The notes beneath the pieces are model-generated. The model searched no databases. It saw only the letters and a list, made by a program, of their open reading frames with translations, and was not told the DNA's origin. Shown here piece after piece: positions 46,837 to 58,611 of a stretch of 64,000 nt of DNA. Each line of letters begins with the position of its first letter. Position 1 is the stretch's first letter. The stretch spans positions 61,343,719-61,407,718 of the forward strand of contig OY720348.1 of assembly GCA_963082975.1 (NCBI GenBank), written 5' to 3'. Made by a program: the position numbers and the translations under genes. This stretch comes from Labia minor. Its lineage: Eukaryota > Arthropoda > Insecta > Dermaptera > Spongiphoridae.

Positions 46837-46979
46837 ATCTTTCCTAGATTGTCCACCCACCCCGTCCTTGGACTTCCAACCAGACGTTTACCAATCGGTC
46901 TCTCCACCAATATATTTTTCCCCATTCTTTCTTCCCCCATTCTAGCCACGTGCCCTGACCATCACAGCCTTCTCAATTT
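46837..46979 (-). pseudogene. LINE ORF2 C-terminal remnant
   Basis: The minus-strand frame reads LRRL*WSGHVARMGEERMGK followed by RPIGKRLVGSPRTGWVDN. The spaced W-GHV-RM ... GKR-GSPRT-WVDN pattern is the well-known C-terminal tail of non-LTR retrotransposon polyproteins, after the reverse transcriptase domain. One in-frame stop and the absence of upstream RT motifs show a dead 5'-truncated copy. The sequence beyond 46980 is AT-rich and not clearly coding. Confidence 0.75.
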
Positions 46980-47129
46980 TATGCTTTATAATATATATAT
47001 ATTCTAATTTTATATCTTTTTAAAATTGATTTCCCTACAAACAAACATATTATGAGTTTTTTCTCAACCATTTGAGCCATGTATCTTGTATTTTCATTGA
47101 TTTTAGGATTCTTCAGAAAATATAAAAGT

Positions 47130-47285
47130 ACTTATTAATGGGCTGAAAGACAGATATGGATATAACATAAAAATTTTTAATTTTATTTTATATTTAAGGA
47201 AGCGCTGTCTGACGTAGTTGATGACGTCATTTAAATTTCCTATCTTAAATTTAAATAAAACTAATAAAGATGATTTTTTTCTATG
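47130..47285 (-). mobile_element. Mosaic family B fragment
   Basis: AAAAGTACTTATTAATGGGC, AAGACAGATATGGATATAAC, then GGAAGCGCTGTCTGACGTAG and GATGACGTCATTTAAATTTC. It has one perfect TGACGTCA (47222-47229). Truncated at both ends. Confidence 0.65.
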
Positions 47286-48289
47286 AGTTCATAATTTTTT
47301 TACTCGAACCAATTGGAATAATTACTACAATAAAACACACATTCATTTAATGTATTATTTACTTGTGAGTTAATAATTTAAGATATTTTCCCACTGATTT
47401 GTTGCTCTCTATATATATTTGTTGCTTTAGAATTATTTATTTAAGTGACATGTTATGTGTCCAACGTAGAAATTATATAAATAAGAAGAATAGTATCTAA
47501 ATTAACTCTGCTATTTACTTTAAATTAGGTTTAATGTAGAGGTTGTATTAAAAATATTTTGTTTTTATAATGTAAATAAATAGAGGCGTGTAAAATAAAT
47601 TGTTAACCATTTGGAGAGATGATCCTAGGGGGAGGGAGGGGAGAGGGTGGATGAGATTGAACCGTTGAAATTAAAATGTAACTTACTGAAAGATACGAAA
47701 CGTATTAAATAAATAAATAGAACAAATAATTTATTTGTTTTGGCGATGCTGTATTTTTATTAATATGTAGAATACAAATAGATGAAATCCAACAAAAAAA
47801 AGGAAAAAAAAATAATGTGGATCACATTTCTTTCTAAGCATCAACACTTAGCATATTTTTCAAAGCCATCAAGGAAAATATCATCAAAGGATCTACGATT
47901 CATTCCGATTCATGGAAAAGAAATGCCTAAGAATAAAGGCATTAATATATAAATTAAAAAGGACCATATTTTTTAGACAGATTAAAAATGAGATTGGTTT
48001 GCAACTTTAAAAAATATATAAAGATAAGAAATTCAATGAAAATCATTCTCTTGTTGTTTGTTTTCGTTGAATTCAGTCCATTTTTTATAATTTTTATTTA
48101 ATCAATTTAATTCTGGTTGGAAAATGGAAATTTGCATACTATAAATTAACTCAAATCTATAACTCACATTCAAATAAATTTCTTTATAAAAAAATATGAA
48201 TTTTATTAATTTTTTCCAAAACTACTAAAAATTGATATTAATAATTTTTTATGAAATTAAAAAATGAAACAAATAAGCTTTTATATGAT
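47286..48289. other. Gene-free AT-rich stretch
   Basis: Purine-G tract at 47625-47650; otherwise no supported feature. Confidence 0.5.
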
Positions 48290-48556
48290 ATATTATGTCT
48301 GGCGTAGTTGCTGACGTCATTTAAATTTCCTATTTTAAATTAAGAAAAAACTAATAAACATTCTGAAACAATTTCAGATAATTTAAAAGTACGTATTAAT
48401 GCAGTGAAAGACAGATAGGGAAGCCAATAAATATCGATTTTTCTTTATAAAATTTATCTATGATGTGAATTTCAAAAAAATCCTTTGAGCGGCTTAATAT
48501 TTCAAGAATACAAATATATATATACAATTTTTGCTAGTATAATAAGATAAGATATA
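48290..48556 (-). mobile_element. Mosaic family B, rearranged copy
   Basis: Blocks of the family occur out of order: the CRE block (TGACGTCA 48312-48319), then the block with GAAACAATTTCAGATAATTT, then the terminal block ending GCTAGTATAATAAGATAAGA. This implies internal rearrangement or two overlapping fragments. Confidence 0.65.
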
Positions 48557-49131
48557 TATATTTATTTCTCATTCACTTTCTGTGATAAATCTCAATGGAG
48601 GGGGGTTAATTTAACAATACTCAAATAAATTAATAATAACCCCATTTGTATCCAAAAGATTAATAGTATTCTTTAATGATTAATTAAGGAATTAATCATA
48701 TTTATTAATTATATTTAGTAATCCATTTTTTATTATTTTTTTACAAAAATGAGGTTATAGATCCAAAATTTTTTAAAAAATCAAAAATCTTAATTATTAA
48801 ATATTAATATATTTGATAATTAAATTATTTCGAGAAGTTATTCTAATTTTTTTCTAATTATTAGATTATTTTTATTGTAGATATTGTGTATATATAAACA
48901 ATCCATAAAATTTTCAATTAAAAAGATCACGACAGAACAAATGTATAATAAATGGACATGATAAATTGCAAACATAAATAAATAATTTTTAACCATCATT
49001 TTTTCCTTTTCGATCATTAAAAAGACATAAATGGAAAAGAATCCAAAGGTCTTCCTAAGAAACTCAATCTCAAAAGATAAAATAATCGAATGAATCATTC
49101 GGAATCATTCATTCGTTTTAATAGCATTTTT

Positions 49132-49175
<44 letters not shown>

Positions 49176-49968
49176 TCTCAGCTTTTTTTCTCCTGGATTT
49201 CTTCCTGAATAGGTCTATCTTTATCAAAAGGTTATTGTTATTAATTCTCACAAAGTTATTGCGGACATGTCACCTTTTCCCCATCATCCGGAATGCTTTC
49301 CGCTTGTTTGAAATACGGAATTCCGCTCATTTTTAAAGAATAAGACCCGTTCCTTTCGTTTTTCGCGAAGCAAGTCATAATTCCAAAAGCCCCCATCCAA
49401 ACTCACTCACCGAGCAAAAAAAAAATATAGAAATTTAAGTGACTGTGATAACTGTTAACACCAAATAGATATATGAACAATTTTCCCGAATGAAAATAAT
49501 TTAAATATTGTTAGTATAATTATTATATTGATATATAAAAGTCTGCACTAAAAAAATAAACAATAAATGTATATCTGGTGAAAAAAATACTAATATATAG
49601 ATAATTATATCGATCTAATAATTTATCTAGGGATGGTAAGCAGGAATATAAAAAAATTGATAGAAGTTAGAGGGATATGGTTGTTGCAGCGAAAATGATT
49701 TTTTAAGTTCAATAGTGTCATCGATTATATATATATATAGAGACATCTGAAAAGGGTGAGAGACGGGAAGGTTAATTATTTCAACATAATAATTATATAT
49801 TGATAGATAAAAATATAATTTTTTTAAAAATTAAATAGAAAATTCCAAAATATAAAATCACAAAGTCAACAAAATGTAAATATTATCATAATTATTTTAT
49901 TTGGTCAAAATTTAAATAATTATCAAGAAAATTATTTTTAATTCTGTTTTTTTTTTTATTTTTTAAGA
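48557..49968. other. Gene-free stretch with long poly-T
   Basis: Contains T39 (49135-49173). 49240-49410 is of balanced composition with no frame. The minus-strand 86-codon frame at 48838 is low complexity. Confidence 0.5.
49135..49173. repeat. T39 homopolymer
   Basis: Longest homopolymer in the window. It could mark the tail of a minus-strand retrocopy, with its body at lower or higher coordinates not recognisable. Confidence 0.9.
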
Positions 49969-49976
49969 ATGATAAC

Positions 49977-50236
49977 CAGTGATGTATTGGTAAAATAAGA
50001 AGTAAGGGAACGCATAGTGGGAGCAAAAATAAGTACTATTTTTAGCAAACTATTTTTTTCCATATAAGTTTTTATTATTTCTTAATCTTTCTATAAAGAA
50101 TATTAACGAACACAAAAAAAGAAATTAGATTTAAGTGGGAGTTGTCGGGACATGAAAAAGCACTGGGACGTGTTCAGGTTCTCAAAAAAGGTAAGGGAAC
50201 GTCGTTCCCCCGCGTTCCCCTCCCAATACACCACTG
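49977..50236 (-). mobile_element. hAT MITE, CAGTGGTGTATTGG family
   Basis: Ends CAGTGATGTATTGG and CCAATACACCACTG with a perfect 8-bp target duplication ATGATAAC (49969-49976, 50237-50244). It is the inverse of 21454-21714, sharing GGGAACGTCGTTCCCCCGCG and AAGTGGGAGTTGTCGGGACA. Confidence 0.92.
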
Positions 50237-50244
50237 ATGATAAC

Positions 50245-50795
50245 GTTAATTTGTAATTTTATTGTGGACAGTGAAATATAAAATTAAATTGATAAAATAA
50301 TACGATTAATAATTAAAGGTTGAATATTAATTAACATAATTAATTTTTTTTAATTCATTTCTATTTTTATGAATTCAAAAAAATTTACCTAATTGCTTTT
50401 TTCATTCAGTTATATATATATCTTTTTTATAATTATTTTATAATCTAAATTATAGAAATGTGTCAGCCATAGTATAATATTCGAATTTCAAATGTGATTT
50501 TTATAAAATTGAACTGTTCCGTTGTGATTCCATTATAAGTACTTGATCTAATATGTAAGTTTATACCATCCAAAAAGAGATAACTATAATTAAATCCAAA
50601 ATGACATTTTAATGAATTTGGTTACCCTTCTAAAAAGCAACGAATTATATTTTTTAATATTATAAGTAATTCAATTTATTTTTTATTTTTTTATTATTTT
50701 AAACATAGAATATTCCATGGACGGGAATAATTCTTTCTTTTGGAAACACCGGAAGGCAAGACATTATTATACCTATAAAATGAATATTTTTAACA
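50245..50795. other. Gene-free AT-rich stretch
   Basis: No repeat or frame supported. Confidence 0.55.
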
Positions 50796-50884
50796 AAATA
50801 GTTCAGTGATTCTCAACTACTGTGCCGCGAGATTTTCAAAAAATGCCGCCAAATTTTACAAGGGCGCTTCAATATTTCCGACTT

Positions 50885-51516
50885 TTTACCGACCGACGAT
50901 AGTAAGGGAGGTATTGTTTTCACACCAAATTTCACATGTGGAGATTTTTACATATCTCCACGAATCATGCATTTTCTAAACAGAAAAAAGTATTTTTAGC
51001 ATGATGTCTGTCCGTCCGTCTGTCCGTCCGTATAGATGTGTACAGCCTGAACGGCTCAACCGATTTTGATGAAATTTGGTATATTTACTTAATGCATCAG
51101 TGGGATGAATTGATCAACTTTTGGTGCAAATCCGGAAACCGGAAGTGGTAGTATTAGCGATCGACGATAGGAAGGGAAGGGTTATTTTCACACCAAATTT
51201 CACATGAGGAGATTTTTTTATATATCACCACGAATCATGCACTTTGTATTGGTTTTATCATCGGGAAAATCATATTAATTAGTTTTTTCTTGATTTAAAA
51301 TTATATGACGTAATCCAGCCATTCATGACGTCACAGCCTGGTCTTGCATATATATTATAAATAAAATAAAATTAAAAATGTTTATGTTATATGCCTATAT
51401 GTTTTTTATTACATTAATAGATATATTAAAATTATTTGAAATTGTTTCTGTAGCTGGAAATTAATTTACTTCAAACCGTCGGTCGGTTCGGACCTGGCCA
51501 CAGGTCAACTTATTTC
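50885..51516 (-). mobile_element. Helentron/DINE-1-like element, copy E
   Basis: Minus-oriented copy nested in the hAT MITE, from TTTACCGACCGACGATAG to GGCCACAGGTCAACTTATT. It has a (GTCY)n array at 51006-51031. One CRE is intact (51326-51333); the other is mutated to TGACGTAA (51306-51313). Flanking T's on both sides fit insertion between T residues without a longer duplication. Confidence 0.85.
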
Positions 51517-51648
51517 AATATGGTTCTAAAAAAAAAAGGTAAAATGTTTTGGCGATCAGGCTCTTAAACATTTTTTACTTTTTTCAATTTTTTCAATATG
51601 GTAAACACTTATCTTTTTCTTTGTGTGCCGCCAAATTTTTAAACCGTT

Positions 51649-51873
51649 TATCAAAAATATAATTTTCATGAATTTATCTACCGGTTCAATTGTTTTCACT
51701 TCAAATCCAAACGCTTTGAACTGGTTACACCCCGTCACCTCTCCAAGTATTCTTTACCTAATTAACTATTGTAGAGTACGGATCCCAATCAAAGGAAATT
51801 ACTTTCTCAAATTTCCATAATCTATCGTAATTTATTTACGAGGATTTAATCCTTTAGTATTCACGAAATTCCT
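51649..51873 (-). other. Foreign, coding-like segment in hAT MITE
   Basis: About 225 bp absent from the other three family members. On the minus strand part of it reads GEVTGCNQFKAFGFEVKTIE then PVDKFMKIIF without stops; the plus strand is also open (MNLSTGSIVFTSNPNALNW). I recognise neither. Its composition is less AT-biased than the MITE body. It may be a captured host fragment or another element. Confidence 0.4.
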
Positions 51874-51922
51874 AAGTGTAACGAGATAAAAAAAAAAAAA
51901 TTTGAGAATCACTGATATAGTT

Positions 51923-53040
51923 TCTTTGAATTGAATAGGGTTAAAAAACGTAATTGTTTTAATTACTCTTTCCTTTACTTGTAAGTTATTTTCAATACGA
52001 AATAAAAATTGTATCAATTTTCTTGTAATAGCTTAATGGAATGGAGGAGGAAAGTTAATGACAGTTTATGGATTCAGCTGGTAATTAATATTAAACGTAA
52101 TTATTTCTGTGCCTCGGTTTTTATTATCCGGATTCAAATGTGCCGAGCGCGCATGAATTCTTAATTAAATATTTTTATTCCGTTAAATTAATAATAATCA
52201 TATAGTAACGGATGTTCAAAAAGTTTGCGATGAAAAAAAAAAAATCGAAGGAAAAAAATAAAAAAAAAAAAAAATAAAGAGAGTCTAGAAAGGGGAAACA
52301 AGGGACGATTGTAATTTCAAGTATAATTTAATGATTGATTGACAGAGATTGATCTGCAGTTCGTTTAACATGCTTCTTGGAGACAATGGGAAAAAGAAGC
52401 AGACCGAAAGCGGAGATAGACAGAAGATAATATCTGCTCACATTCTGCTCGACTGGGTGCTCCATTCAGGAGGCATCAGGCAGAGCCACGATGGAAAACG
52501 TCACCAAAAAAAGGAAAAAAAAAAAAAAAAAATGAAAAAAAGGATTCACATAACTCGTCGTTGCCGATGCGCTCCATTGAAAGATGTCTCCTTGACGTTA
52601 CTGGGTCACTTTTACTAACGAGAGAGAAAACAGACCGAAGGTGGGTGGGTTGACTTGATTGATGTAATGCGATTACGAACATCCAAGAGATTCACCTCCC
52701 ACTCCTCCCGCCAATACACAACACCACGACTTCACACATTCCAATCCAATATCCAAATTCCAAATTTAAAATTTACCACCACAGTGAAACAGAATAATAT
52801 TACTTGAATCAAGAAAATATTAAAAAAAAGAACGGAAACAAAATATTAAAAAAATTTATTGAAAAAAATATTATTAAAAGGTAAAAAAAAAAAATAATAA
52901 AAAAAAGGAAGAGAGACCAAACGAATGTCGGAAATTGCTTGAAATTTTAACATCCTCAGAGTAGTAATAGTAATAGAAGAAGAGGTGGTCGTATTGAGCG
53001 AGATAAGGCAAATAAGGTTAGTGAGAAGAAGTTAGTTAAC
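51923..53040. other. Gene-free, with A-rich runs
   Basis: Poly-A runs near 52239, 52261 and 52515. 52330-52720 has frames on both strands (89 and 68 codons) over balanced DNA. Both pass through the same poly-A and neither shows a motif. Confidence 0.45.
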
Positions 53041-53572
53041 GGAAAAACCAATTGGGAAACGAAAAATACAATTGTTGGATTATTAACCTCACTTTTGTTC
53101 CATCAATCTTAGATTTTTTTCATTTCTTTATGAATACTTCTTTATAATTACTTTTATAAAAATTGCTGCTTGGACAAATGATATTTTGATAAAATAGTAT
53201 AACCATAAAAACAACAACACACGTTTGGGGAAACCAATTAGGTACATTATTATCCTCTCTTTTATTTCATCTATCTTAATTGTTTTGTTTTTTTTCATTT
53301 CTTCATGAATACTTCTTTATAATTACTTTTACAAAAATTGCTGTATAACCATTAAAAAAAAAACACAAGTTTAACGGGGAAACCAATTGGGAAACGACAA
53401 ATAAGTAAACTCAAAAATACAATTGGTAGATTATTATCCTCTCTTACTCCATCCAACATAATTTTTTCTTTTCTTTTCTTCATTAATACTTCTTTATAAT
53501 TACTTTTACAAAAATTGGATAAACGCTATTTTGATATAATAGTATAACCATAAAAAAACAACAACACACGTT
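53041..53572 (+). repeat. Imperfect tandem triplication
   Basis: Three head-to-tail units start at 53041, 53227 and 53376 (about 186, 149 and 197 bp). Shared blocks are GAAACCAATTGGGAAACGA, ATTATCCTCTCTT, CATGAATACTTCTTTATAAT, TTACTTTTACAAAAATTG and TAGTATAACCATAAAAA followed by CAACAACACACGTT. The middle unit lacks the block with ATATTTTGATAAAATAG. No coding potential. Confidence 0.85.
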
Positions 53573-54346
53573 CATTGAATTATTTTTCAAATGAATAATA
53601 AATTTGTTTTTACACGGGAATTTTCGCCATGGTCAAGAATTTCGATTTACAATTTACAGATATGTAATGATGAAATACCAAAAGAGGATCCAATAAAAGG
53701 AAGAGACTATTTGTGGATGCTATAATTCATGAACGATGGTAGATAACCGTTTGAAATATTGGGATAAGTATTTGAACTATTGTCGGGTGTTCCTACTTAA
53801 ATTTTATCAAATCGATGCAGTTTATCTTTTCGTATGGAACAAAGTAATTTTTTTTTTCGCTCTTATCGTTAAGCAGTGATTCATTTTTATCGAAAATATT
53901 TTATAATTGGAAGAAAAACTCACTTATATTTTATTATTAAATTATTTTTTCATGTTTTGTTTTTTAGTAGTTAATTTTATTTATAATTTAAATGGAGATG
54001 GTGTTAAGATTGATTGATTATTTATAGATTATTGTTGCCCAAAGAAAGGGCAGATGTAGATCTTAATTAGAAAATAAAAAAAAAAAAAAAAATTTATAGA
54101 TTAAAAATTAAAAGTAAAATTGACAAGCGTCTTGTTGGAAATGGAGAAAATTGTATTAAAAACTAAACTACTCTTGTATTTCAACGGAGATGTTCTTTTT
54201 GGCTTTCTTCCATCGCGATTCTACCAACGCGGATACATGCATCTATCCAGTCGAAAAGACAACTCTTATCAGAAAATGATCCGAACAAGGTTCAAAGAAG
54301 CAATGCAATGATAACATTAATAAAACATTCATAAACAAGAATTAAA
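53573..54346. other. Gene-free stretch
   Basis: Poly-A at 54076-54091. A 63-codon frame at 54120-54311 is of mixed composition but unrecognised. Confidence 0.5.
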
Positions 54347-54876
54347 AATGAGCTGTGGCCAGGCACAGAACCGACCGACGATTTGAAATAAATTAATTTC
54401 CAAACAAAATTATTGGTATATATATATATATATATATAAAATACATATAAAAAGTATATTTTTAAAACTTATATAAAATGACTAAATTATATTATCTTGG
54501 TTTTTATTTTTAGTTTAATTATTCAATTATTAATTACTACTATATTTTAAGTGAAAAATTTCCGACAATGAATATAAAATTAATAATTTGTAAACAACCA
54601 CTTCCGGTTTCCGGATATACACCAAAAGTTGATGAATTCATGCTACTGGTACATTAAGTAAATCTACAAAATTTTAGTAAAAATCCGTTGAGTCGTTCGA
54701 GCTGTACACGTCTATACGGACTCACAACGAAGAAAAGGACAGACGGACAGACATGATGTTAAAAATACTTTTTTCTGTTAACAAAATGCATGATTCGTGG
54801 AGATACGTAAAAGTCTCCACATGTGAAATTTGGTGTGAAAACAATAACTTCCTTTCTTATCGTCGGTCGGTAAAAA
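54347..54876 (+). mobile_element. Diverged Helentron/DINE-like copy
   Basis: Starts AATGAGCTGTGGCCAGGCAC, has the left subterminal repeat ACCGACCGACG and ends TCGTCGGTCGGTAAAAA. It matches 1781-2286 in the middle, including AGTTTAATTATTCAATTATT. The GTCY array is short (GGACAGACGGACAGACATG). Confidence 0.8.
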
Positions 54877-55487
54877 GAAAAAAAAGAGGACAATTTGTAT
54901 ACCGAACAACAAAAATTTAATAAAAAAAAAAATATAATTAAGAATAAATATCCAATCTACGCACCACTTAAAAATCAAAATTACAAGAATGAGACCAATT
55001 ATAAAAATTAAAATTCCACCAATATTTTTTTTTCTTTTTTTTTTTTTTTGAATTTCATCATGTCTCCAAAATTTAATTATTATCATTTTTGCTTTTACTG
55101 GGGGAGAGGGCAGGTAGATGTCCCCCCATCCACTGACCGGGTTCAACCATGCCTCTGGCTATTTTTCATAATTTAACAATAAAAATTGCACCATACTAAA
55201 ATAAAAGTAAATAAATTATTTGTTTAACAAATTATTACTCATAGAATGAATATTGAATTACTATATAAATTTATTTGAAATTAAATTAATCAAATTTTAC
55301 AAACAGAAATAGGTAAACAATTTGATTTTTTTTTTACAAAAAACAAAATATAATATATATGTATAATTATATATATATAGTTTACGTAAAAAATCAAATT
55401 AAAACAAAAATATTAAAAAAAAAATGATTCAAAATTCATAAAAATGTGATAAGTATGCAATATTTATTTTAATTCTAAAATTTTATT
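54877..55487. other. Gene-free stretch
   Basis: A 122-codon minus frame (54778-55146) overlaps the end of the adjacent repeat and a poly-A/T run. Its first 20 codons (55085-55146) have balanced composition but no motif. Confidence 0.45.
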
Positions 55488-55495
55488 ATATATGA

Positions 55496-55740
55496 CAGTG
55501 GTTCTCAACTTTTTTTTTTACCGCGGCACACTTTTAACGGTTTAAAAATTTAGCGGCACACAAAGAAAGAGATAAGTGTAAAAGTTTACCATTTTGAAAA
55601 AAAGTGGTCCCAAAAACGGTTTACCTTTATATGTTAGAACCATATTGAAAAAATTTAGATAAAAAAAATCGGAAATGTTTAAGAGCATCATAATCTCGCG
55701 GCACACTAAAGTGCCGCTGCACAGTGGTTGAGAATCACTG
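55496..55740. mobile_element. hAT MITE, CAGTGGTTCTCAACC family
   Basis: Ends CAGTGGTTCTCAAC and GTTGAGAATCACTG. Target duplication ATATATGA / ATAAATGA (55488-55495, 55741-55748) matches at 7 of 8. In inverse orientation relative to 35027-35302. Confidence 0.9.
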
Positions 55741-55754
55741 ATAAATGATATTTT

Positions 55755-55757
<3 letters not shown>

Positions 55758-55797
<40 letters not shown>
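55758..55797. repeat. (AT)20 microsatellite
   Basis: Uninterrupted TA/AT run 18 bp from the end of the hAT MITE. Confidence 0.9.
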
Positions 55798-55798
<1 letters not shown>

Positions 55799-55801
<3 letters not shown>

Positions 55802-56549
55802 CCAAATGATTTCACATTATTTGACAAAAAAGAAAATAGGGATGAAAATTACTGTTAATTGTTATTTAATTGTTGGATTGTTCTTATTCACTCGTCTAGA
55901 AAAAATACAATTATGAATTTAAAATTGGAATATATATATATATACATATATATATATCAATTTTAGGGATATTATCATCTTAAAAATAAAAGTGTATTTT
56001 ATATATATAAAAGAAAAACAGACGAATTATTATAATTTTTTATTTCTTTAATTCCCGAAATCCGGTGTAGAACAAGTTGTAAAGGTTGGGGAAACAATAG
56101 CGGAGGCGTATGTTAGTCCCGGGCCTCCATTGCATTTCAAGTGACTATTGGGCCTGAACCGAGGAACGTCATAATTACGTCAGGACAGGGCGGAGACGTT
56201 CTTGTTCCATGAGAGGTATGTAACCATGGTAGGAGGAATCATCACAGATACTATTAAGTGGATATCAAAGAAAATTTTCTTTTATAATATCGTATCGTGA
56301 AAAAATATCTAAGCTATTTATAAAAAAAAATTTTGAAAATGGTCAGCATTCAATTTATATATTATTATATATAATTAAATGAAAAATTTGAAAGATAATA
56401 GAAAAACAACATTATAAAAATATGGAGATAAAAATCAGTCAAAATAATTAAATTAATAAACAGTCAGCCACAAAGAAATTTTTATCTTTATAAAATTAAA
56501 AATGTAGGTATATTTAAGATATGTTTTATTCCAAAAAATAATATGTATA
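55799..56549. other. No gene asserted; balanced island
   Basis: 56050-56240 is GC-richer. A 30-codon plus frame with VEQVVKVGETIAEAYVSPGP (56063-56122) is notable for an AT-rich background but is short, unrecognised and without good splice sites. Confidence 0.4.
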
Positions 56550-56551
56550 TA

Positions 56552-56927
56552 CAGTGAACGCTCTATATAAGCAACTCATTTGAACCAATTTCAATAAAAA
56601 AGTTGCTTTATTGGGAAAAGTTGCTTATAAGAAAAAATTGTATTTTAAGCACAAAAATATTAATTAATTAAAAGAAATAAACAGAAATTTTAGTAACTAT
56701 TCTAATTACCAGAAATTAACTTCGATAATAGCACAATAAAACAGAAACATTCCAATAACAAAATTTTTCACAATTTGTGAGGTTATGTTGTTGTGAACAG
56801 CTGTCAATTCAAATATTCAGCTTTAAAACAAAATAAGTTGCTTATACAGAACAGTTTAAATAAAAAAAGTTGCTTGTATAGAGGTTGCTTATAAAGAATG
56901 TTGCTTATAGAGAGGTATGTATCACTG
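56552..56927. mobile_element. Pogo/Tigger-like MITE
   Basis: TA-flanked (56550-56551, 56928-56929). Starts CAGTGAACGCTCTATATAAG and ends GAGAGGTATGTATCACTG. The body matches 39049-39401 with an extra GTTGCTTATAGAGAGG unit at the right end, a small terminal duplication. Confidence 0.85.
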
Positions 56928-56929
56928 TA

Positions 56930-58306
56930 TTTATTTTTTTCATAGGAAAAATTATTTTTTGGATATTTTCGCATGTTTGTGTGAGATTAGGGTCTTGACA
57001 TTTCGGTGCATATTTTAGCGCCATTTTCAAGAGAATTTTTGAAAATTATTTTTCATAATATATATAACAAGGAACAATGTTTTGTTATTATACATGGATT
57101 TATTAAACATTAAAATATGTTTTTCAAAGGAAATGATGAAATTTATAAAAACCAAACTTTTTCTTGCTGATTCGAGCGACGGATTCAATCTATTCGGATA
57201 TTAATAATGTAGTAAGGGTATTTTTATTTCATTAATTTCTTTAAGAGTGGGATAATGCGAAAAAAAATGTTGAATCGAAGTTTAAAAGTTTTATCAGAAG
57301 ACATAGATAAATAGAGTATATATAATTGGAAGAAGGGAATGAATAACAGGTTGTGAGAAGGTTTTGTCCATACGGCAAATGATTCTATTGATGTATAACT
57401 GATTAGAGATTGGTATAGAAAAGCGTTAATTAGTTTTCACCGGTATCTGGTAGATGAAGTGAAACAAAGCGGAAATAAATTATAAGGTGGGGGGACGATC
57501 GTCGGGGAGGAGAGATGGAAGGTAGTTGAAGACAATGTACTCGTACTTCAGCTGTCACTGGTATAATTTTACGTTTATGGAAACAAACGGAATGAGTTAG
57601 GGGATTCCAGTGAGTTTTCAAGAATTGATAATGGGTGCGTTATGTAAAATAACATTTGGCGTATAGGTGGGCGGAGAAGGGGTGGTAGGAGGAGGAGGAG
57701 GAGGAAAGGGTGATCAAACCAAAGGCCATGATGAATTATGCGGCCGGGCATAACAAAAGTTTAATAAATGTAGCATATTAGAAACATTTGAAAAACGAGA
57801 CCCAATGTATCCCATTATTTTATCAATAACGTGCCACCCAGTCTTTTAATTTAATTAAATGAACATGTTAATATTAATAGCCGGTTCTATTGTGACGGGT
57901 TCCAATAGAAAAGATCAATAGAACCACTGGTCAGGGAAAAAATTAAACATTCAAAAGGAAACAGCCGTTTATTTGGAATTATTATAATTAGTTCAACTAA
58001 AAGTAGAACATTGGTAATAAAGAGTATAAAGAAAATTATTATATTCTTTTGTTTTTATTTATTTATAGACGAGATACCTATACCTTAGGTATTGGTACGT
58101 AGAAGAGCATCTTTAACTTTAATTAAACTTTAGTCTTTAAGTTGCAATGTAATTTAATCTAAGCAAAGGATATCAAAACCAAACCATTGCAATGATTCAA
58201 AGTGGTTTATTAATCGGATTTTGATTATATATTGATATAGCCAATAAACTATGCATAAGAGCTTGTATTAGAGATAAGAATACTGGGAATAATATTTGTA
58301 AAAATT

Positions 58307-58338
<32 letters not shown>

Positions 58339-58611
58339 GGTATCTAAATATATAATTTTATATAATTATAAATAAGCCGACTGCTCAGTATACTAGAGCA
58401 TTGGTAAATATAAATAAATAAAAATTGCTAAATAAATTATTATTTGGAATATAATTTAAAGAAAATATATTAATTTATGGTTAACGTAATATTATTATAT
58501 TTATATTTTCAAATATAGATTATACATAATTATTTCGTAAGGTTTTTTAAAATGAGAATTAACTTTAGAATAAATTATTATTATTATTATTTTAGTTTAT
58601 ATTTAAGCACG
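56930..58611. other. Gene-free stretch
   Basis: Contains GGAGGAGGAGGAGGAGGAAA (57689-57708), an inverted pair GGTTCTATTG and CAATAGAACC (57883-57892 and 57916-57925) and (TA)n at 58312-58338. The minus frame at 57430-57621 is unrecognised. Confidence 0.5.

Larger units (their letters stand above)
50804..51914. mobile_element. hAT MITE carrying a nested element and a foreign segment
   Basis: Ends CAGTGATTCTCAAC and TTGAGAATCACTG, with target duplication AAATAGTT / ATATAGTT (50796-50803, 51915-51922; 7 of 8). The family body is interrupted at about 50886 by a Helentron-like copy. At about 51649-51873 a non-family segment replaces most of the AAAAGTGTGCCGCGG block. Confidence 0.88.

Noticed and set aside
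49135-49173. T39 as the tail of a recent processed retrocopy
   Set aside because: The adjacent sequence shows no coding, UTR or element body and no target duplication I can identify.
52349-52682. Overlapping 89- and 68-codon ORFs on opposite strands
   Set aside because: Both run through the same poly-A/T tract and neither has a recognisable motif or splice context.
54778-55146. 122-codon minus-strand ORF with hydrophobic segments
   Set aside because: It is stitched from the end of a Helentron-like repeat, poly-A/T runs coding Lys/Phe/Ile, and a short balanced stretch; the apparent membrane segments come from poly-T.
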